Source: Alphaproteobacteria bacterium (GTDB taxonomy: Bacteria; Pseudomonadota; Alphaproteobacteria; CAAGCB01; CAG-977). From it: a stretch of 64,000 nucleotides of DNA. Position 1 is the first letter of the stretch. Each line of letters opens with the position of its first letter. The DNA is taken from positions 40,373-104,372 of the forward strand of contig JAKSVT010000003.1 of the NCBI GenBank assembly GCA_024407875.1, in the 5' to 3' direction. Below are positions 54,923-64,000 of this stretch, one piece after another. A program made the translations under genes and the position numbers. The notes beneath the pieces are model-generated. The model did not search any database. It saw only the letters and a program-made list of their open reading frames with translations, and had not been told where the DNA came from.

Positions 54923-55996
54923 ATGAAAACCGAACAAATTATACTTGCCGTTGATGCAATGGGCGGTGATAATGCACCCGATATTGTCATTGACGGCATT
55001 CGGTTAGCATTAAGAGATTTTGCTAAAACCGGAAAAGATGTTTTCTTCAAATTATTTGGTGATGAAAACAAAGTTAAGCCTTTACTCGCAAAATATCGCA
55101 TACCTGAAGATAAATATGAATTGATTCATACACCTGATTATATCAAGATGGATGATAAGGTTGCTATTGCTTTACGTAGTGGAAAAAAGTCTAGCTTGTG
55201 GCTTGCTAATGAAGCTGTAAAGCGTGGCGAAGCTTCTGCTGTTGTAAGTTCAGGTAATACAGGTTGCTTAATGGCATTTTCAAAGGTTATTTTAGGAACT
55301 ATGAGTGGAATACATCGTCCAGCTTTAGTTTCTTTAATGCCAACTAAGACAGGTGTTTGTGTTATGCTTGATCTTGGTGCTAATACAGAATGTGATGCCC
55401 GTAATTTAGTAGAATTTGCTATTATGGGTGATGCTTATGCAAAAGCTGTGCTAAAGATTGGAAAACCTTCTATCGGAATTTTAAATATTGGCTCTGAAGA
55501 AATGAAGGGCAAAGAAGAGTTGCGCCAAGCTTCTAGAATTTTGCGTCAAACAGCTTTAGCTGAGAATTTTGTTGGGTTTGTTGAACCTGATGATATTGGC
55601 AAAAATAGAGTTGATGTCGTTGTTGCTGATGGTTTTTCAGGTAATATTGCTCTTAAAGCTATTGAAGGCACAGCAAGGTTAGTTTTTGGCTTGTTAAAAG
55701 AATATATTAAAGGTTCTTTATTAGCTAAGATTGGCTTGCCTATGTTTATACCAGCTTTAAAACGTATGAAAAATAAAATGAACCCTGGTAGATATAATGG
55801 AGCTATGTTTATAGGCTTAAAAGGTATATCTATCAAAAGTCATGGTGGATCTGATGCATTTGGTTTTGCAAATGCTTTAAAGGTATCTGTAGATGCTGTA
55901 TCTCATGATTTAAAGGGATGCATTTCAACTCAATTAGATAATATTAATTTTGATGAAATTGAGCAACGTTTAGCAAACGAAAATGAACAAAAATAA
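54923..55996 (+). CDS. plsX: phosphate acyltransferase PlsX
   Basis: Makes acyl-phosphate from acyl-ACP, the first step of phospholipid synthesis in the PlsX/PlsY route. The N-terminal VDAMGGDNAPDIVIDG is the family signature; later motifs are SGNTGCLMAFSKVIL, LDLGANTECDA and GFSGNIALKAIEG. The length of 357 is normal. A fabH gene, which often follows, is not here: a terminator and a minus-strand gene come next. Confidence 0.96.
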   Translation: MKTEQIILAVDAMGGDNAPDIVIDGIRLALRDFAKTGKDVFFKLFGDENKVKPLLAKYRIPEDKYELIHTPDYIKMDDKVAIALRSGKKSSLWLANEAVKRGEASAVVSSGNTGCLMAFSKVILGTMSGIHRPALVSLMPTKTGVCVMLDLGANTECDARNLVEFAIMGDAYAKAVLKIGKPSIGILNIGSEEMKGKEELRQASRILRQTALAENFVGFVEPDDIGKNRVDVVVADGFSGNIALKAIEGTARLVFGLLKEYIKGSLLAKIGLPMFIPALKRMKNKMNPGRYNGAMFIGLKGISIKSHGGSDAFGFANALKVSVDAVSHDLKGCISTQLDNINFDEIEQRLANENEQK

Positions 55997-56020
55997 TTGT
56001 TTGGATAAATTTTAAGAAAA

Positions 56021-56050
56021 AAGTCTTTCAGTTTTTGAAAGACTTTTTTT
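56021..56050 (+). terminator. Rho-independent terminator after plsX
   Basis: AAGTCTTTCA (56021-56030) pairs with TGAAAGACTT (56036-56045), followed by a T-run ending at 56050, 25 bases after the plsX stop. Confidence 0.88.
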
Positions 56051-56065
56051 ATGAATAAAAAAATC

Positions 56066-56082
56066 CCCCTAAAAATTAGGGG
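56066..56082 (-). terminator. terminator of the RHH-like gene
   Basis: CCCCTAA (56066-56072) pairs with TTAGGGG (56076-56082). On the minus strand it is followed by a T-run from the A-stretch at about 56057-56063, just after the small minus-strand gene. Confidence 0.7.
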
Positions 56083-56118
56083 AATAAGGAGCAAAATCAT
56101 AAGATTTTGAACAACATT

Positions 56119-56322
56119 CTAGTTAAATAATGCAATACGTTCTTCGTCAGCAACTGCTAAACCAGTGCAATAATCGTTCCATGTGTCTACAGCATCAGCT
56201 AAACGTTGAGCTATAAATACATTTACGCTTTCACCAGCTTGAATTGCTTGTGCTTCAATCATTTTATATAAATCTTCATCTAAAGCGATAGGTAATATTT
56301 TTTTGTTTGATTGTAAGCTCAT
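56119..56322 (-). CDS. small ribbon-helix-helix-like DNA-binding protein
   Basis: A 67-residue protein starting MSLQSNKKILPIALDEDLYK. Its N-terminal half (beta strand LPIALDEDL, then two helices ending VFIAQRLADAVDTW) fits the RHH/CopG fold, followed by the tail WNDYCTGLAVADEERIALF that recurs in small alphaproteobacterial RHH-type proteins I remember. The start at 56322 is chosen over ATG 56364 because the extra residues do not fit the fold, although the RBS is weak in both cases. No toxin gene is beside it, so an antitoxin role is unsupported. Confidence 0.6.
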   Translation of the reverse strand: MSLQSNKKILPIALDEDLYKMIEAQAIQAGESVNVFIAQRLADAVDTWNDYCTGLAVADEERIALFN

Positions 56323-56364
56323 AATTAAGATCCGTGTTGTTAAAATTAAATTTGATAAACTCAA

Positions 56365-56682
56365 TATATAAACTCAAGACTCGTATAAAAAGTAAAAAAT
56401 AAAAAAAATTGAAAATATTTTTATTTTTTTTAACTATAAAACGACTCCAAATCCATGAATATTGTTGTGTTAGAGTCGTTTAAAGATATCAACGAGTCTA
56501 TAGGTAAATTATGTATTAATTTTGGAACATAATAGAAACTAAGAGGTAAAATTAAACTAATAATAGAAAAATATTTGCGAAACACCTGTAAGTTGTGTAA
56601 ATAAATGTTAATATTTTTTTAATAAAATAAAGTAAAAAAACAACCCATAAATGGCAGAAAATAGAAGAATTTGTGTATTTTC
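56365..56682. other. gene-free gap with an inverted repeat
   Basis: The gap holds no gene. An 8-bp inverted repeat (AACGACTC at about 56440-56447 and GAGTCGTT at 56473-56480) with a 25-base loop is seen, and related GACTCGT and ACGAGTC copies flank it. A/T-rich runs fill the rest. A regulatory RNA or processed leader is possible but unsupported. Confidence 0.45.
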
Positions 56683-59600
56683 TTATTTTGTCGTAACTTT
56701 AGATTTTAATTTATCATTTTTTATTTTGTTTTTTTCCTTGATACGTTCTTCTGCTTCTTTTTGATTTTTATCATTTTCACTAGAACTTATCATATCTCTT
56801 ACTAATGTTCTTAATCCACCAGGTAATAATCCTGTTAAAGAATTAGTATCAATTTTTGGATTTTTTAAATCTCCATTTACAAAATAAGAAACACCAATTA
56901 TTCCGCCCCCATTTTCTCCAGTTATAATTTTACCAAGTAAAGGTATTTTACCTATCAAACTATTAACTGCGTAAAATGGTAATAATGATCCCGTAAAGTT
57001 TACAGTGTTATTTTCACGGTTTAATGTGCCTTCTAGAGTAATTCCAAGAGCAGATCCTTGCACTAGTGCATCATTTACAGAAATTTCCTCGTTCATAATT
57101 TTAAATGGTATTTCTGCTTTGCTAAAATGTAATGCTCCACCTGTAAGAGTGTCTTTTAAACCTTCAAATGAGGCTACTCTCAAAATGTTTGAAATTACAG
57201 GTTGTTCAGTTAATTCAAAATCATCAACTGTGATTTTTCCGTTAAATTCATAATTCTTATTTACTCTGGCTCTTATATTTAATCTACCACCATTAATGTT
57301 GTTAAAGTATCTCATCATTCTTAATGCTTCACCAGCATCTGTTGATTTAATTTTTAATACATAAACGTCTTTAATCTTTTGACTTGGATAAAATACAGCT
57401 TCAGCAGGAACTTTGTTTTTACCAATTATTCCAGAAGCTTTTCCATTTTGCCAAAATGATTTATAGAATTGAGCTGATAAATAACCTTCATTTACGCAAC
57501 CTGTTTCATTTACCCAAATATTATCAATTTTAGTATCAATGTTTATTATTTTATCTTTTAGATAAGAACCTTCAGTTGTACCAATTTTAACTAATTCATC
57601 AGTATCATATTCTTTAAAAATTCCAGAAACGTCTAAACTCTCACCATTTATAAATATAGTTATTCTTTTGTTTTTAAATATAATTATTGATGTAATGTTT
57701 GATCTTGGTGTTAAAATTTTATCAAAGTTTATAGATCTAATTTTATGATTTTTATAAAATCTAACATTAGCTTCTATTTCATTTTCGTTTTTATCATAAT
57801 AAGTAATACGCTTAATATCGCCCCAATTAAATTGACTAATATCAATTAAAGTATGAAGAGATCCAGGAATTCCTTTTGCTTTATTTAAATCTATATATTT
57901 GCCATTAATTTCTACATTTTCAAAATCTGCATTTATATCAATTTTACCTACACCACTTTTATCTAGGTTTAATGTAAATTTTGAAGGAATGTTTCCATTA
58001 AATAATTCATAAGGAGCATTAAACTCATTTAATGCGCGAGATGATATTTCAACATCTCCAACTATTTTTGTCAGTTTTGGATTTTTTTCTTTTAAAAATA
58101 CTTCAGCTTTTAATTTCATTGGAGCTTGATAAAATAATGAATCATCAATTTCTAATGTCATAATATTCATATCTGCCTTAATTTTGCCTTTAGCATTAGA
58201 TACTGATAATTGATTAATTAAATAATTATCAAGAGATACATTTTCAAAATTTCCGGTAACTAAAACATTAATATCGTCTTGTGTTACAATTTTATTGGGG
58301 ACAAAAGGAATATCAATTTTTAAATTTCCTTTCATTTTACCTTTAAACTTTTTAGGGTCTATTTTGCTTGCTTGTGTAATTTTTAATGCAGGTGAAGATA
58401 AAATTTCCATTACTTCTCCAACATTTTCAACATTAATGTTTAAATCAATTTTTAGATTTGTTGTTTTAGCAAAAAAATCATCGACATAAATAGTGCCACC
58501 TAAAACTTTAGAAGATAATGTTCTTGCTGAATTAATTGTTATTAATAAATCTTTCTTTGAAAATTTAAAGGTAGCATCAGTATCTTCAACAGGTGTTGGA
58601 TGATTGTCTAAATAAGTTAATTTACCATTTTTTAGATCAAATCCTGCATCAATATAATCAATTGATATATCATTGTCGCCATAACCATCGAGTTTTGCTT
58701 TAAAATAACCTTGCGGTATATCAGCTTTAGTAATGTTTTTCATTACCCAATCATATATTTCAGGAGCAGGTTTTCTTGGCCAATATTTAGCAACGTCTTT
58801 TATGTTTGTATCTTTAAGACCAACTTCTATTAATGCTGAAAATTCAGATAACGATTTTTCTTTTTCGTTGGTTAAAACCTCTAAGCCTGAAAATTTAGAT
58901 TTTAAATTAATTTTCGTTCCGCTTTTAAATAAAATATCATCAGAATTAATTTCTAAGGTGTTTCCTGAATTATATAAAGATCCTTGAAATTTTGCTTCTT
59001 TGATGTCGTAAATATTATTTGATTCTTTATCTATAATTAAATCACCATTATTGACATATAAATTGAAATCAAATTTATTAACTAAATTTATTAAAGATTT
59101 TTGTTTTTTTAAATTAAAAATTCTGTCAAAATCAATTGATAAAACTCCATCAAAACTTAAAGGAAAATTGATGTTGTTTAAAATAGGGTATTGTTTAACT
59201 AATCTTGTTTTAGCAAAATTTATTTTACCAATTTTCATATTAATTGGTGCATTTATATCTTTTTTATCCCATTTTGTTGAAAGAGAAATAGGAACAATAT
59301 CTTTGGAACTTGTTTGTAATTTTACAGAAGCATCTAATGTCTTTTCACCTTTTAATTTATGACGTTTAAAAGCTAAATTATAGTCTTTTAAAAGCATAAT
59401 ACGTTTGCCATTTTTATCAAAGAATCTAATAGTTCCGTTGTTTATATAAAATCTTCTAAGGGCTTTTTCACTTTTTAACAGATTTATTGAATCGGAAATA
59501 TCTTTTTTAAAGTCTCCTTTATATACATCATCATCAATTGTTTCCAATTGTTCTTCAGCTTCATTTCCTTTTACTTTTGATTCAATAAAATAAAATTTAC

Positions 59601-60015
59601 CATTGTCATCCATATATAAATTAATTTCAGGATTAGTTATTCTAATTCTGTTTGGAAGTATGGTACCTGTTAAAAAATAAAGAGGATTAAAACCAACATC
59701 TACATAAGGAACTTTGGAAAGTGTTTTTCCTTCAAAAGTTCCTCCCATTCCTTTGATAGTTAAATCAATTGGATATTTTAAATCACCCCAGGTCAGTTCA
59801 GCACTATCTATTTTTACATCAAACTCAAGAGCTTTCGAAACTACCTGTTCTACAAATGGAATGAACTTTTGTAAATTAATAGTATGATAATGCAAGTATG
59901 TTAATGCTCCAAAGAGCGTAAAAACAGCTAATATAATTAAATAATTTACTATTTTTAGAAGTCTTAATAAGTTCCTTTTAATAAAATTAGGATGATTTAG
60001 AAAAATATGTCGCAT
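56683..60015 (-). CDS. AsmA/YhdP-like envelope protein (DUF3971-type)
   Basis: A 1110-residue inner-membrane-anchored periplasmic protein. One N-terminal helix (IVNYLIILAVFTLFGALTYL) is followed by a long beta-rich region of AsmA/TamB-related type (VVSKALEFDVKIDSAELTWG, NPLYFLTGTILP), and near the C-terminus by a conserved core (LPFYAVNSLIGKIPLLGKI and NPKIDTNSLTGLLPGG). Such proteins are thought to bridge the periplasm and move phospholipids to the outer membrane. A Lys-rich tail ends the protein. The ATG at 60015 has GGAG 6 bases upstream; an in-frame TTG 4 codons earlier is not needed. It is divergent from glnE. Confidence 0.87.
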   Translation of the reverse strand: MRHIFLNHPNFIKRNLLRLLKIVNYLIILAVFTLFGALTYLHYHTINLQKFIPFVEQVVSKALEFDVKIDSAELTWGDLKYPIDLTIKGMGGTFEGKTLSKVPYVDVGFNPLYFLTGTILPNRIRITNPEINLYMDDNGKFYFIESKVKGNEAEEQLETIDDDVYKGDFKKDISDSINLLKSEKALRRFYINNGTIRFFDKNGKRIMLLKDYNLAFKRHKLKGEKTLDASVKLQTSSKDIVPISLSTKWDKKDINAPINMKIGKINFAKTRLVKQYPILNNINFPLSFDGVLSIDFDRIFNLKKQKSLINLVNKFDFNLYVNNGDLIIDKESNNIYDIKEAKFQGSLYNSGNTLEINSDDILFKSGTKINLKSKFSGLEVLTNEKEKSLSEFSALIEVGLKDTNIKDVAKYWPRKPAPEIYDWVMKNITKADIPQGYFKAKLDGYGDNDISIDYIDAGFDLKNGKLTYLDNHPTPVEDTDATFKFSKKDLLITINSARTLSSKVLGGTIYVDDFFAKTTNLKIDLNINVENVGEVMEILSSPALKITQASKIDPKKFKGKMKGNLKIDIPFVPNKIVTQDDINVLVTGNFENVSLDNYLINQLSVSNAKGKIKADMNIMTLEIDDSLFYQAPMKLKAEVFLKEKNPKLTKIVGDVEISSRALNEFNAPYELFNGNIPSKFTLNLDKSGVGKIDINADFENVEINGKYIDLNKAKGIPGSLHTLIDISQFNWGDIKRITYYDKNENEIEANVRFYKNHKIRSINFDKILTPRSNITSIIIFKNKRITIFINGESLDVSGIFKEYDTDELVKIGTTEGSYLKDKIINIDTKIDNIWVNETGCVNEGYLSAQFYKSFWQNGKASGIIGKNKVPAEAVFYPSQKIKDVYVLKIKSTDAGEALRMMRYFNNINGGRLNIRARVNKNYEFNGKITVDDFELTEQPVISNILRVASFEGLKDTLTGGALHFSKAEIPFKIMNEEISVNDALVQGSALGITLEGTLNRENNTVNFTGSLLPFYAVNSLIGKIPLLGKIITGENGGGIIGVSYFVNGDLKNPKIDTNSLTGLLPGGLRTLVRDMISSSENDKNQKEAEERIKEKNKIKNDKLKSKVTTK

Positions 60016-60087
60016 AAAAGACTCCAAATAGTGTATTGTTATTCATAATTATATAAGATTCTTAAAATATTAGCGAGTCCGATTATC

Positions 60088-62679
60088 ATGGGAATTTCTT
60101 TAAAAAATATAAATATTACACCCTATTTAAAAAGAGTTGTTGATATTGAGGAAAGTTTTTATGAAAAATTGTGTTCTTTTACGAATAAATCTGATTTTGA
60201 TGATTATTCAAAAGAATTTTTAAAAGAGAATTTTAATAGTTTATATTTAAGTGCTACTAAGCAAAATGTAAGCTCTGAATTAAGAAGATTTAAAAGACAA
60301 GCTTCGTTATTAATAGCACTAGCTGATTTATCTGGGATTTGGGATACAAATAAAACCACAATTTATTTGAGCGTACTAGCAGAAGCTTGTATAAGAATTG
60401 CTGTTTCAACTTTAATAAGAGAAGCACAATTAAAAGGAAAATGGACAATTAAAAACCAGAATAATCCTGAGCTTGATAGTGGTTTAATTGTTTTGGCTAT
60501 GGGCAAATTAGGTGGAAGAGAACTTAATTATTCATCAGATGTAGATTTAATTGTTTTATATGATGATCAAAAGGCTCCATTAAGACAAGACGTTGATGCC
60601 GGCAATTTCTTCGTTAAATTAACAAGAGATTTAGTTTCTATTCTTGAAGAAAAAACTGCAGATGGATATGTGTTTAGAACAGATTTAAGATTAAGACCAG
60701 ATCCTGGAGCAACTCCTGTTGCAATTAATGTAAATGGAGCCATTTCTTATTATGAAAGTTTTGCTTTAAATTGGGAAAGAACAGCTTTTATTAAAGCAAG
60801 GCCTATTGCAGGTGATAAAACTGCAGCAAGACAATTTCTAAAAGATATTTTGCCTTTTGTTTGGAGAAAGACAACAGACTTTTATGCTTTAGAACAAATA
60901 TATGCTTTAAAAAGACAGATTAATTCAAAAGTTAGTGATTGCGATAATGATTCTTTATTTAACTATAATATTAAATTAGGAAAAGGTGGAATTAGAGAAA
61001 TAGAATTTTTTACTCAATTACAACAACTTTTATGGGGCGGACGTAATATTAAACTTCGTTCTAGGAAAACTTTATTTGCGTTAAAACAATTAAGAAGATC
61101 TAATTGGATAAGTGAAGAGCAGGAAAAAAATTTAAAAGATGCTTATTTGTTCTTTAGAACATTAGAACATCGTTTGCAAATGGTTCAAGACGAACAAACA
61201 CAAACAATGCCTTCAAATGATGAAGATTTTCGATTTGTTGCAAATTTAATGAATATGACTCAAGAAGAATTATGTAGTGAAATAAAACGTCAAAGAAAAA
61301 TAGTTTCTGATAATTTTGAGTCTTTATTTAAAGATGAGAGTAAAGAAAGCAATAAAGAAGAAATAGATTTTACAGGAACAGATGTTGCTCCTGCTACTAT
61401 TGATAAACTTACTAAAATGGGCTTTAAAGAAATTAATTTTATTGCTGATGCTGTTCATGGCTGGTTATGTGGAAGATATCGAGCAATGAGATCTGATAAA
61501 GCTAGAGATTTGTTATCAGATTTATTGTTTCCTATATTTAAAAGTTTATCGCAAACAAAATCCCCTGATAATGCTTTTAATTGTTTTGATACATTTTTAA
61601 AAGGTCTTCCTTCTGGTATTCAATTGTTTTCATTGTTCCAATCACGACCTATGTTATTAGATGTTCTAATGACAATTATTTCTGATGCACCATTGTTTGC
61701 TAAAGAATTAGAAAGACAGCCTGATTTGTTTGGAGCTGTTTTGCAACCAGACTTTTTTAAGCTTTTGCCAAATATTAAAGAATTAGAAAAAGAAGCAAGA
61801 GATTTAGTTTGTGTAACTGATAATGATATGGGAACGGTTTTAGATATATTAAGAAGGTTTAATAGAGAAAAACGTTTCCAAGTTTGTGTTTTATTGCTAC
61901 AAAATTTAATAGATGTTCAAAGTGCATCAAAATCGCTAAGTGATATTGCTTTTGCAGTATTAAAAGTTTTGACCCCATTTGTTATAAAAGATTTTGAAAG
62001 AATAAATGGAAAGATGCCTGGCGGTGATTTTTCTGTAGTTGTTTTAGGAAAAACAGGTGCAGGAGAAATGAGATTTTCTTCTGATTTAGATTTGTTGTTC
62101 TTGTTTAATGCTGAAGAAAATGCTGTTTGTGATAGTAAGAAGGCTTGGAGTGCAAATGTTTATTATGCAAGACTAGCCCAAAAGATGATTAATGCGATTT
62201 CAGCTCCAACAGCTCAAGGTGTTTTATATGACATCGATATGCGTTTAAGACCATCAGGATCGTCAGGCCCGGTTGCTGTATCTATAGAATCTTTCAAAAA
62301 ATATTATAAAGATAGTGCCTGGACTTGGGAAAAAATGGCTTTAACAAAAGCTAGTGTCGTTTATGGTGATTTAGGAAAACAAGAAATTATAGATATATTA
62401 TCAGCCCCTATGGATGAAAAAGTTGTCTTAAAAGATGCTGAGGATATGAAGAATAAGTTGCATGAAAATTTTGCTTCTAATAAGGATGATATAAAATATA
62501 AAACAGGTGGAATGATTGATATTGAATTTTTTGTTCAAACATACAGATTAATACATCCTGAAATAAAAGAAAAAAATGTAATTGAAGCTTTGGATAAAAT
62601 AAATACAGATGAAGCTTTAAAAATGAAAGAAAAGTATTTAGATTTAAAAACACAGTCATTGTATCAATCTTTACAATAA
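60088..62679 (+). CDS. glnE: glutamine synthetase adenylyltransferase / adenylyl-removing enzyme
   Basis: Bifunctional regulator of glutamine synthetase, adding and removing AMP. Two nucleotidyltransferase domains are present: the N-terminal GKLGGRELNYSSDVDLIVL with D151 and D153, and the C-terminal GKTGAGEMRFSSDLDLLFL with D666 and D668. At 863 residues it is shorter than the about 946 of E. coli, with trimmed termini rather than a lost domain. A glutamine synthetase and a GlnB-type PII partner are not in the window. It is followed after 17 bases by a small membrane protein gene. Confidence 0.95.
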   Translation: MGISLKNINITPYLKRVVDIEESFYEKLCSFTNKSDFDDYSKEFLKENFNSLYLSATKQNVSSELRRFKRQASLLIALADLSGIWDTNKTTIYLSVLAEACIRIAVSTLIREAQLKGKWTIKNQNNPELDSGLIVLAMGKLGGRELNYSSDVDLIVLYDDQKAPLRQDVDAGNFFVKLTRDLVSILEEKTADGYVFRTDLRLRPDPGATPVAINVNGAISYYESFALNWERTAFIKARPIAGDKTAARQFLKDILPFVWRKTTDFYALEQIYALKRQINSKVSDCDNDSLFNYNIKLGKGGIREIEFFTQLQQLLWGGRNIKLRSRKTLFALKQLRRSNWISEEQEKNLKDAYLFFRTLEHRLQMVQDEQTQTMPSNDEDFRFVANLMNMTQEELCSEIKRQRKIVSDNFESLFKDESKESNKEEIDFTGTDVAPATIDKLTKMGFKEINFIADAVHGWLCGRYRAMRSDKARDLLSDLLFPIFKSLSQTKSPDNAFNCFDTFLKGLPSGIQLFSLFQSRPMLLDVLMTIISDAPLFAKELERQPDLFGAVLQPDFFKLLPNIKELEKEARDLVCVTDNDMGTVLDILRRFNREKRFQVCVLLLQNLIDVQSASKSLSDIAFAVLKVLTPFVIKDFERINGKMPGGDFSVVVLGKTGAGEMRFSSDLDLLFLFNAEENAVCDSKKAWSANVYYARLAQKMINAISAPTAQGVLYDIDMRLRPSGSSGPVAVSIESFKKYYKDSAWTWEKMALTKASVVYGDLGKQEIIDILSAPMDEKVVLKDAEDMKNKLHENFASNKDDIKYKTGGMIDIEFFVQTYRLIHPEIKEKNVIEALDKINTDEALKMKEKYLDLKTQSLYQSLQ

Positions 62680-62696
62680 TTGTAGGAGTAGGCGAT

Positions 62697-63224
62697 ATGG
62701 AACAAAATCAAAAGTTTTATTATTATAAAGGATATAGTTTCATAGTTATGGGACTTTTGTCTTTATTGATATGTGTATCTCAAATATTTGTTTGTTATCA
62801 AATGTACTACTATTCTAATTTTATGTGCTGTCCATATGTTTGTATTTTAATGATATGTGCAGCTTTGGTTTTAGGATTGTTCGGCTTAAGTAGTTTGCTG
62901 TTTTGGATAAATCATATTCATAAAAGGCCTTATATTGTAATTGAAGAAGGTTTGTTGAAAATTGATGCTGAAATGATTTTAAAATTAGAAGATATATTAG
63001 AATATAAAGTTCAAAAAATGTTTGGATGTCCAATGATTTGTCTTAAAATTAATAATGAAAAAGATTACAAATTTTCATGGCGATTTAAGGCTGATAGAAT
63101 TTTTCATAAAGATTACCAAGCTTTTTTGTGCCCTCAATTAGTAAGAAAAGATCAACAAGAGGAATTTTGCCAATTTATCGAGAAAAATTTTAAAAACAGA
63201 AAAACAAAAAATAGTGAGATATAA
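62697..63224 (+). CDS. small two-helix membrane protein of unknown function
   Basis: A 175-residue protein with two hydrophobic helices (about 14-37 and 43-71), then a soluble part with the pattern RPYIVIEEGLLKIDAEMILK, the layout of small PH-like or STM3941-type membrane proteins (inference). A Lys/Arg-rich tail ends it. AGGAG lies about 8 bases upstream. It is the second gene of the glnE transcription unit. The function is unknown. Confidence 0.6.
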   Translation: MEQNQKFYYYKGYSFIVMGLLSLLICVSQIFVCYQMYYYSNFMCCPYVCILMICAALVLGLFGLSSLLFWINHIHKRPYIVIEEGLLKIDAEMILKLEDILEYKVQKMFGCPMICLKINNEKDYKFSWRFKADRIFHKDYQAFLCPQLVRKDQQEEFCQFIEKNFKNRKTKNSEI

Positions 63225-63688
63225 AGCCCTTGTTTTGTGGGGGAATTAGCTCAGTTGGTAGAGTAGTAAACTTTTTTCAAATATTTTGGTGGAATTTTGC
63301 CCCTCCCACCTTTATTACAAGTAGATGAAACCGTAAAGGTGCCATTCTCATTCCTTTATTATCATCACATTTATCCCTAGTTTGTTTATATTTATAATCA
63401 ATTTTATGAATAGAAAATATAGAGATTGTTACAGCAAAAGATTTTTGTGACAAGTATTTATAATTTTAAATTGCTTGAAAAACAACTTGTTAAATAATAA
63501 TTTTATTTACAGTTTTCATAAATAGTTTATTTAATAATCAGTTCTCGATTAATAGAAAAGTTCGATGAATTTCCCAAAAATATTAGGCCTATTATTTGTA
63601 TAATAAAATGCTATTTTGGGGTGTTCAATATACATTCTATTTAAAAAAATATGCAAAATTGCACAAAATTTAAAATAGGAATATACAA
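63225..63688. other. gene-free gap with a tRNA fragment
   Basis: No intact gene is seen in this 464-base stretch. It holds the broken tRNA described separately and, just after it, an 8-bp hairpin (CACCTTTA 63307-63314 and TAAAGGTG 63334-63341) with a 19-base loop. The rest is A/T-rich and shows nothing else. Confidence 0.5.
63240..63275 (+). pseudogene. 5' half of a tRNA gene, broken at the anticodon
   Basis: GGGGAATTAGCTCAGTTGGT followed by AGAG matches the acceptor 5' strand and D-arm of a bacterial tRNA, and the sequence continues GTAAACTTTT like the start of an anticodon arm (perhaps TTT, Lys). Then the match stops: no complementary stem, T-arm or 3' acceptor strand follows. It is read as a truncated tRNA; the amino-acid call is uncertain. 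Confidence 0.6.
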
Positions 63689-63997
63689 ATGAATGTAATT
63701 CAAAGAGATTTATATTTAAATCAATTGATAGATCGCAAACATAATAGTTTGATTAAAATCGTAAGTGGAATTCGAAGATGCGGTAAATCATACTTATTAT
63801 TTAAGCTTTTTAAACAACATCTTTTAGATAATGGTGTTATGGAAGATCATATACTTGAGAAAGCATTGGATGATTATGGATAAGAAAAATATAGAAATCC
63901 AGATGTTTACTATAACTATGTAAAATCTCAAATTAAAGATAATGATATGTATTATAAATCTTTAAGTAAAATAAAGAAAAATAATGTAATTATCTGA
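63689..63997 (+). pseudogene. decayed AAA_14/DUF4143-type ATPase
   Basis: The first 64 codons start MNVIQRDLYLNQLIDRKHNS and include the Walker A GIRRCGKSYLLF, matching the AAA_14 ATPases that carry a C-terminal DUF4143. Codon 65 is TAA at 63881-63883. Reading on in the same frame gives EKYRNPDVYYNYVKSQIKDN, the next conserved block of the same family, and then a premature TGA at 63995-63997. The in-frame stop and loss of the Walker B region make it a pseudogene. The parent is usually about 380-400 residues, so most of the gene is gone. Confidence 0.72.
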
Positions 63998-64000
63998 AAA

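Noticed and set aside
56119..56364. Antitoxin of a toxin-antitoxin pair
   Set aside because: The RHH-like fold fits, but no toxin gene is adjacent on either side.
60088..62679. GlnE as truncated or broken
   Set aside because: Both nucleotidyltransferase motifs are intact. The shorter length comes from trimmed ends and not from a lost domain.
63240..63341. A complete tRNA gene covering the D-arm match and the following hairpin
   Set aside because: No T-arm with a GTTCGA-like loop and no matching 3' acceptor strand could be found. The apparent GTGGG/CCCAC pairing does not give the normal two-base acceptor-to-D-arm spacing.

Overview
The window is a strongly AT-rich bacterial chromosome segment with dense gene packing. 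It codes for a Gram-negative (diderm) cell: an RND efflux system with a TolC-type channel, a BamE-type lipoprotein, CMP-Kdo synthetase and an AsmA-like protein. The conserved orders gpmI-envC-ctpA-divergent deacetylase-rppH, bamE // yceD-rpmF-plsX, and chorismate mutase-hisC are typical of Alphaproteobacteria. [FeFe]-hydrogenase maturase HydG with its TM1266-type partner, a membrane pyrophosphatase, PPDK and cofactor-independent phosphoglycerate mutase point to an anaerobic or fermentative lifestyle. An uncultured host- or gut-associated alphaproteobacterium is the best guess; this is inference, since no rRNA is present.

Layout. 1-5.4 kb: RND adaptor (cut by the window edge), pump and outer-membrane factor. 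5.6-8.1 kb: two tandem HExxH putative metallopeptidases; a third paralogue lies at 34.1 kb. 8.1-9.4 kb: an orphan membrane protein in a scarred region with gene fragments and a 10-C tract. 9.4-11.1 kb: hydG and a TM1266-like gene. 11.3-20.9 kb: a secreted orphan, H+-pyrophosphatase, a tandem AAA+ ATPase, SufE, a 90-cysteine secreted protein translationally coupled to a DUF4139 protein. 21.0-27.6 kb: gpmI, envC, ctpA, yibQ-like, rppH. 27.6-37.0 kb: uvrA, hisC, chorismate mutase (minus strand); hisI, an ankyrin protein, metallopeptidase 3 and a 5'-nucleotidase (plus strand). 37.0-40.4 kb: a minus-strand orphan cluster of a VgrG/gp5-like spike fragment with C-terminal membrane helices, a small one-helix membrane protein and a DUF6931-like protein. 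40.5-44.9 kb: tRNA-Arg(TCT), a histidine phosphatase, kdsB, a lipase-like protein, a TlpA-like protein, tag. 45.0-56.0 kb: phosphoribosyltransferase, flavin reductase with a long charged tail, glyQ, glyS, ppdK, PAP2 phosphatase, bamE, yceD, rpmF, plsX. 56.1-64 kb: RHH-like protein, AsmA-like protein, glnE, a small membrane protein, then a broken 5' half of a tRNA and a decayed AAA_14-type ATPase pseudogene.

How it works together. PPDK, iPGM and the proton-pumping pyrophosphatase fit PPi-linked glycolytic energy conservation, and HydG implies an [FeFe] hydrogenase elsewhere in the genome. EnvC, CtpA, the divergent deacetylase, AsmA, BamE, PAP2 and KdsB form an envelope-maintenance set. The most novel parts are the orphan spike/membrane cluster, the three-copy zincin family and the cysteine-rich secreted protein. 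No CRISPR array, complete insertion sequence, rRNA or replication origin was recognised.
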